A stretch of 10,000 nucleotides of DNA from Nitrospira sp. Its GTDB lineage: Bacteria; Nitrospirota; Nitrospiria; Nitrospirales; Nitrospiraceae. The DNA lies in contig JAIWOH010000195.1 in the NCBI GenBank assembly GCA_020216985.1, positions 1 to 10,000 of the forward strand, given 5' to 3'. The notes beneath the pieces were generated by a model, which saw only the letters and a list, made by a program, of their open reading frames with translations, did not search any database and had not been told where the DNA came from. Below are positions 8,395-10,000 of this stretch, one piece after another; position 1 is the first letter of the stretch; each line of letters opens with the position of its first letter. The translations under genes and the position numbers were made by a program.

Positions 8395-10000
8395 TGATGA
8401 AGCTGCGGACACATCGGTGCGGGGAGCTGACGAAGAGACAGGTCGGGCAGTCGGTGGTGTTGAACGGCTGGGTTCAGCGGCGGAGGGATCACGGCGCCGT
8501 GATGTTCATCGATTTGCGCGACCGGACCGGTATCACCCAGGTCGTGTTCAATGCCGAGCACAATGCCGCCGTGCATAAAGCCGCCCATGCGTTGCGGAGC
8601 GAGTGCGTCGTGTCGATTGCCGGCCGGGTTACGGCTCGTCCGGAAGAATCCAAGAATCCAAATCTGTCCACCGGTGAGATCGAAGTGTTCGCCGACGAAG
8701 TGGAGATTCTGAACGAAGCCGACACGCCGCCTTTTCTCATCGAGGACGAGGCCGAGGTGACGGAGGCCATTCGCCTCAAATATCGGTATCTCGATCTGCG
8801 CCGTCCGAAGATGCAACGGTTGCTGGCCTTGCGGCACGCCGTCGCGCAGGCCGCCCGAGGATTTCTCAACGCCAACGGCTTTCTCGAGGTCGAAACGCCC
8901 ATCTTGACCAAGAGCACGCCGGAAGGGGCGCGGGACTATTTGGTGCCGAGTCGGGTCAATCCCGGTCAGTTTTTTGCCCTGCCCCAGTCGCCGCAGCTTT
9001 TTAAACAAATTCTGATGGTCGGCGGCGTCGATCGGTACTATCAAATCGCCCGCTGTTTTCGGGATGAGGATCTTCGCAACGATCGACAACCGGAGTTCAC
9101 CCAGATCGATCTCGAACTGTCGTTCGTCGATCGCGAACAGGTGATGGATCTGATGGAGCGGATGATCGTGACGATGTTCCGCGAAGCGGGCGGCGTGCAA
9201 TTGCCGACGCCGTTTCCTCGCCTGACCTACGCCGAAGCGGTGGGACGCTACGGCTCCGACAAGCCCGATCTGCGTTTCGACATGCCGCTATACGACCTGA
9301 CGGCGTTCGGTGTGGAGAGCCGATTCAAAGTTTTTCAAGAGGCGGCGGCGAAGGGGGGCATCGTCAAGGCGCTGATCGTCAAGGGCGGCGCGGCTCTGTC
9401 CCGGACGAGAATCGACGCCTTGGGAGAAACCGCCAAGAGTTTCGGCGCCAAGGGATTGGCCTGGCTCAAGGTGACGGGAGAGGGCCGGGTGGAATCGGTC
9501 ATCGCCAAATTTCTCGACGCGTCGGCGTTCAGAGCCGCCTTGCCGGAGGCCCAGGCTGGAGATTTGGTCCTGTTCGGCGCGGATAAGCCGGCCGTCGTGC
9601 ACGACGTGCTGGGCCGGATCAGGTTACTTCTGGGAGAAGAATTGCAGTTGATCGACAAGACGTCGTGGAAGCCGCTTTGGGTCACCGAGTTCCCCCTGCT
9701 CGACTATTCGCCGGAAGAAAAACGGTACGTGTTCATGCACAACCCCTTCGCCGCGCCGATGGACGAAGACCTGGCCTTTCTGGATTCCGATCCTTTGAAA
9801 GTCCGGGCGAAGGCCTACGACATGGTGCTCAACGGGAACGAAATCGGCGGCGGCAGCATCCGCAACCATCGCAGCGAGGTCCAGCTCAAAATTCTTGATC
9901 TGCTCGGCATCGACAAGGAGCAGGCTCAGGCCAAGTTCGGGTTCCTGCTGGAGGCGCTGGATTTCGGCGCGCCGCCTCACGGCGGGATCGCGTTCGGCCT
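8394..10000 (+). CDS. aspS: Aspartyl-tRNA synthetase, bacterial type (partial at the window's right edge)
   Basis: It attaches aspartate to tRNA-Asp in the cytoplasm. The frame stays open to the right edge, giving 535 codons of a family usually near 590, so only the last part is missing. The N-terminal OB-fold anticodon-binding domain is at about 3-110 (LNGWVQRRRDHG, FIDLRDRTGITQVVF). The class II core follows: motif 1 region FLNANGFLEVETPILTKSTP, QSPQLFKQ, and motif 2 CFRDEDLRNDRQPEFTQID with the ATP-binding Arg223. The bacterial GAD insertion lies at about 298-421, and the core returns with HNPFAAP, GNEIGGGSIR and FGAPPHGGIAFG. Motif 3 is cut by the edge. His33 in RRRDHG is the residue associated with non-discriminating enzymes that also charge tRNA-Asn. 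The ATG overlaps the TAA of the pseudouridine synthase gene (TAATG); a second ATG at 8397 is equally possible. This suggests translational coupling. Confidence 0.97.
   Translation, partial: MMKLRTHRCGELTKRQVGQSVVLNGWVQRRRDHGAVMFIDLRDRTGITQVVFNAEHNAAVHKAAHALRSECVVSIAGRVTARPEESKNPNLSTGEIEVFADEVEILNEADTPPFLIEDEAEVTEAIRLKYRYLDLRRPKMQRLLALRHAVAQAARGFLNANGFLEVETPILTKSTPEGARDYLVPSRVNPGQFFALPQSPQLFKQILMVGGVDRYYQIARCFRDEDLRNDRQPEFTQIDLELSFVDREQVMDLMERMIVTMFREAGGVQLPTPFPRLTYAEAVGRYGSDKPDLRFDMPLYDLTAFGVESRFKVFQEAAAKGGIVKALIVKGGAALSRTRIDALGETAKSFGAKGLAWLKVTGEGRVESVIAKFLDASAFRAALPEAQAGDLVLFGADKPAVVHDVLGRIRLLLGEELQLIDKTSWKPLWVTEFPLLDYSPEEKRYVFMHNPFAAPMDEDLAFLDSDPLKVRAKAYDMVLNGNEIGGGSIRNHRSEVQLKILDLLGIDKEQAQAKFGFLLEALDFGAPPHGGIAFG

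Noticed and set aside
6280..8412. A 710-codon open frame on the minus strand opposite guaA and the pseudouridine synthase gene
   Set aside because: Its translation is Arg/His/Pro-rich with no recognisable domain, and both genes on the + strand have complete catalytic motifs. Long antisense frames are expected in GC-rich coding DNA.
8645..8660. A tandem copy of AGAATCCA in aspS
   Set aside because: The encoded loop has the usual length for the family, so there is no inserted sequence; two 8-base copies can arise by chance.

Overview
The window is a gene-dense stretch of a bacterial chromosome. All genes are on the + strand, it is GC-rich, and only about 3% is non-coding. Protein sequences and gene content suggest a Nitrospira-like member of the Nitrospirota: NHL-repeat proteins are common there, and the AspRS carries the His typical of bacteria that make Asn-tRNA by amidation. 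This placement is recalled from family knowledge, not from a search, and is moderately confident at best.

Layout. (1) 2-1224: the end of scpA and all of scpB, the two non-SMC subunits of the Smc-ScpAB condensin. (2) 1225-1398: a short intergenic region with a terminator-like hairpin that runs into a candidate promoter. (3) 1399-4383: a large modular protein of about 994 residues, built from two fibronectin-III-like domains, one other Ig-like domain and twelve NHL repeats arranged as two six-bladed beta-propellers. Its function is unknown. (4) 4384-4468: a gap with two perfect inverted repeats just before the strong ribosome-binding site of guaB. (5) 4469-7536: guaB and guaA, the two steps from IMP to GMP. 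(6) 7573-8394: a 23S/16S rRNA pseudouridine synthase of the RsuA/RluB family. (7) 8394 to the window end: aspS, cut by the window edge about 55 residues before its expected end.

How the genes work together. ScpAB acts in chromosome segregation. guaBA, the pseudouridine synthase and aspS are tightly spaced (44 bp, 36 bp, then a 1-bp overlap) and probably form one transcription unit serving nucleotide supply and translation. A scpA-scpB-pseudouridine synthase cluster is common in bacteria; here the NHL gene and guaBA sit between its members.

I see no mobile element, CRISPR array, tRNA, rRNA or defence system, and no convincing new multi-gene system. The most unusual object is the two-propeller NHL protein. 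It looks like a tandem duplication of an [FN3 + six NHL] unit with an Ig-like domain inserted in the second copy, and it has no recognisable signal peptide.
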